Below are positions 62,141-64,000 of a stretch of 64,000 nt of DNA, piece by piece. This DNA comes from Gordonia jinhuaensis (GTDB lineage: Bacteria; Actinomycetota; Actinomycetes; Mycobacteriales; Mycobacteriaceae). Location: NCBI RefSeq assembly GCF_014639795.1, contig NZ_BMGC01000013.1, forward strand, positions 1 through 64,000, in the 5' to 3' direction. The position numbers and the translations under genes are program-made. Every line of letters starts with the position of its first letter. Position 1 is the first letter of the stretch. The notes under the pieces are model-generated. The model was not told the DNA's origin, made no database searches, and worked only from the letters and a program-made list of their open reading frames with translations.

Positions 62141-64000
62141 ATGTCACGCGCAGGATCAGACGTCGGCGACATCGCCGGCGGGCAGCATCGACTCGGCAGT
62201 GCGTTCACCGGCACATCGACGACCAGTCGCAGGGCCTTTCTGGCCACGGTCGGGATCGGAGCAGCCCTCGGTGTCGCTGCCGGCGCCGGGGTTGCTGGTG
62301 TCGGGGCGGCCGCAGCGCAGCCGACGCGCACCTTCGCCTCCCGGCGGTGGGGGTACATCACGGTGCCCGACGGCACCCGGCTGCGCTACAGCGTGCTGTT
62401 GCCCACGGGGAAGGGGCCGTTTCCGGTACTCATGCAGTACCACGGATATGACGCCGGCACGATCGGCGGAGCGGGGTATCTGCGCGGCGACTGGTGGATG
62501 TCGGCAGATCTCGACATGGCGCTGGTGTCCGCGGGATACGCGGTCGTCGGTGTCTCGATGCGCGGCACCGGATCGTCGGGCGGTGTTCTGGAATTCTTCT
62601 CCGACGCGTGGGGGACCGACGGGGCATACGCGGTCGAGTGGGCGGCACGTCAGCCGTGGTCCTCGGGTGCGGTCGGCATGTACGACTGGTCGTGGCCGGG
62701 CATCTCGCAGCTGTTCGTGGCCCCGCACCGTCCGCGCGGGCTGACGGCGATCGCGCCAGGGATGCCGGTGGTCGACCCGATCCGCGACGTGCTCGCCCCC
62801 GGCGGTGTCCCCAACGGGTTCATCGGTCTGTGGTGGCTCACCATCCAGTCGGCGTGGCGGTTCAACCTCGAGAACGCCCAGGCCGACGGCGACGCCGAAG
62901 GTGTGGCGAACAACCAACGCAACTTCCTCACCGGCAATCAGCACATCACCTCCGCGGAGTACTACTCGCGCTTCCGTGACGAGTTCTGGGCGGCGCGCGA
63001 CCTCACCGATCGGATCGCCGCCATCGACGTACCGGTGTTCAGCATGACCGCCTGGCAGGACGAGGAGGTGGGGTCACGGGCCGGATACTTCCAGGAGCTT
63101 CTCGATCCGGCCCGGATGTGGTGGCTGGGAACCAACGGTCGCCACGACACCTACGTGGCCGCACGGTCGCGACTCATCGACTTCTTCGATCATTTTCTGC
63201 GCGGCGAACGCAACGGGTTCGACTCGCGACCGCATGTGGAGATCTGGCATGAGACCACCTCGCCGGAGGCCCCGATGCCCTCCGATGAAGCCCTGGAATC
63301 AGCGCATCCCCGGTGGCGCAGCACATTCGACACGATCCCGCCGGCGGCCACCGTCCGCAGATTCGTCCTCAGTGCCGACGGCAGACTCAGCGCGGGGATG
63401 GGGCGGGTGCGCAGCGGGCGGGTCGACTACCGATCGGTTCCCGGGCCGGCGGTGAACTTCGGTGTCGTCGGCGCGATCACATTCGAGGCGGGCGGCCCGG
63501 AGGCCGAGGCGGGGTGGAAGGCCGGTCAGCCGATTCCCGGACTGTCGGCGTCGTTCATCTCCGCGCCGCTGGACTCCGACCTGGCGGTGTTCGGATCGGC
63601 CTCGGCGGACCTGTGGATTTCCTCGCACGCCCCGGACACCGATGTGCAGGTGACGGTGACCGAGGTTCGGCCCGACGGCCTGGAGACCTACGTCCAGCGG
63701 GGGTGGCTGCGGGTGGCCCAGCGCATGCTCGATGCGGACCGATCGTCGCAGCTGCGTCCGGTCCCCACGCAGCGCGACGCCGACCAGCGGTTCCTGCGCC
63801 GCGACGTCCCGGTGCTCGCGCGCGTGGAGATCCGGCCGTTCGCCCATGTGTTCCGCGCTGGTTCGGCGTTGCGCGTGGTCATCGACGGGCCCAGCCCCAC
63901 CGGCGACTGGCTGTTCAGTCCGTTGGCGCCGACTGACAACGCGATCTGGTGCGGCGGCGCCCACGCCTCGTCGATCGCCTTCGGTGTCGTGGACTTCGCG
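62141..64000 (+). CDS. Tat-exported CocE/X-Pro dipeptidyl-peptidase-like hydrolase (truncated by window end)
   Basis: The first 620 residues are in the window. A twin-arginine signal is present (TSRRAFLATVGIGAALGVAAG, Arg30-Arg31). An S15/CocE alpha/beta-hydrolase domain follows, with YHGYDAGTIGG, MRGTGSSGG (about 140-148), and GMYDWSWPGISQ as the nucleophile elbow (Ser184). It is unusual in that the Gly before the Ser of the common G-x-S-x-x-G is Asp. AWQDEEVGSRAGYF and TNGRHDTY supply the acid and His. A C-terminal jelly-roll domain (RPFAHVFRAGSALRVVIDGPSPTG) is underway at the end. It probably cleaves an ester or prolyl peptide outside the membrane. ATG 62141. Confidence 0.88.
   Translation, partial: MSRAGSDVGDIAGGQHRLGSAFTGTSTTSRRAFLATVGIGAALGVAAGAGVAGVGAAAAQPTRTFASRRWGYITVPDGTRLRYSVLLPTGKGPFPVLMQYHGYDAGTIGGAGYLRGDWWMSADLDMALVSAGYAVVGVSMRGTGSSGGVLEFFSDAWGTDGAYAVEWAARQPWSSGAVGMYDWSWPGISQLFVAPHRPRGLTAIAPGMPVVDPIRDVLAPGGVPNGFIGLWWLTIQSAWRFNLENAQADGDAEGVANNQRNFLTGNQHITSAEYYSRFRDEFWAARDLTDRIAAIDVPVFSMTAWQDEEVGSRAGYFQELLDPARMWWLGTNGRHDTYVAARSRLIDFFDHFLRGERNGFDSRPHVEIWHETTSPEAPMPSDEALESAHPRWRSTFDTIPPAATVRRFVLSADGRLSAGMGRVRSGRVDYRSVPGPAVNFGVVGAITFEAGGPEAEAGWKAGQPIPGLSASFISAPLDSDLAVFGSASADLWISSHAPDTDVQVTVTEVRPDGLETYVQRGWLRVAQRMLDADRSSQLRPVPTQRDADQRFLRRDVPVLARVEIRPFAHVFRAGSALRVVIDGPSPTGDWLFSPLAPTDNAIWCGGAHASSIAFGVVDFA

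Noticed and set aside
62156-62944. 262-codon minus-strand frame over the Tat-exported hydrolase
   Set aside because: It is antisense to a complete alpha/beta-hydrolase frame that runs off the window end.

Overview
This is a high-GC chromosomal window from an actinobacterium, most likely a mycolic-acid-containing member of the Mycobacteriales close to Gordonia. From about 0.8 to 24.4 kb the gene order follows the Mycobacterium tuberculosis block Rv1832 to Rv1854c as I remember it: gcvP, a solute-binding-like protein, glcB, two CNNM-type CBS membrane proteins, guaB1, gnd, an M56/BlaR-like peptidase, BlaI, a thioesterase, the urease operon and ndh. I infer the genus from gene content and GC bias and have not tested it.

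Layout. 1-450: remnants of IS3-type transposase genes and a 26-bp tandem duplication. 470-3628: tandem glycine riboswitch and gcvP. 3758-15790: a mainly minus-strand block (membrane-anchored binding protein, malate synthase G, a DNA-glycosylase-labelled protein of unknown role, two coupled CNNM proteins, GuaB1, Gnd, M56 peptidase, BlaI). 15853-16077: a plus-strand promoter with an iron-box-like operator, a predicted small RNA ending in a perfect hairpin (candidate MrsI homologue), then a 14-bp tandem array. 16282-22891: thioesterase, CitE-like lyase, ureABCFGD. 22932-25171 (minus): NDH-2 and a GNAT. 25741-29351: FAD oxidoreductase and a fused DUF1365/cyclopropane-synthase protein. 29411-38822: thioesterase and recC-recB-recD with 4-bp overlaps. 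38786-42783: PIG-L deacetylase, then LapA-like, Abhydrolase_9 and VIT-family genes in overlapping order. 42939-49488: htpG, UppP-type phosphatase, SGNH hydrolase, SMR pump and a large TPR protein. 49649-53555: DoxX and a copper-type set (DUF5134, YcnI, CopC-CopD fusion). 53599-57624: HxlR regulator, FGGY kinase and glycerol-3-phosphate/2-hydroxyglutarate-type oxidase, with a divergent SDR that lacks its catalytic residues. 57919-60893: a three-repeat small peptide, JmjC oxygenase, sucrase/ferredoxin-like protein and GNAT. 60954-64000: TspO, a ChaB-like protein and a Tat-exported CocE/X-Pro-type hydrolase cut by the window end.

How the genes fit together. Nitrogen and one-carbon metabolism is represented by glycine cleavage, urease, malate synthase and the CitE-like lyase. 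RecBCD supplies double-strand-break processing. The FAD/DUF1365/CFA pair probably modifies membrane fatty acids. YcnI, CopCD and the His/Met-rich DUF5134 protein suggest envelope copper handling.

The two most interesting items are the repeat-peptide/JmjC cluster at 57.9-60.9 kb, which looks like a small peptide-modification locus, and the iron-box-controlled small RNA between blaI and the thioesterase. Many non-coding gaps also carry perfect or near-perfect 14-26-bp tandem duplications.
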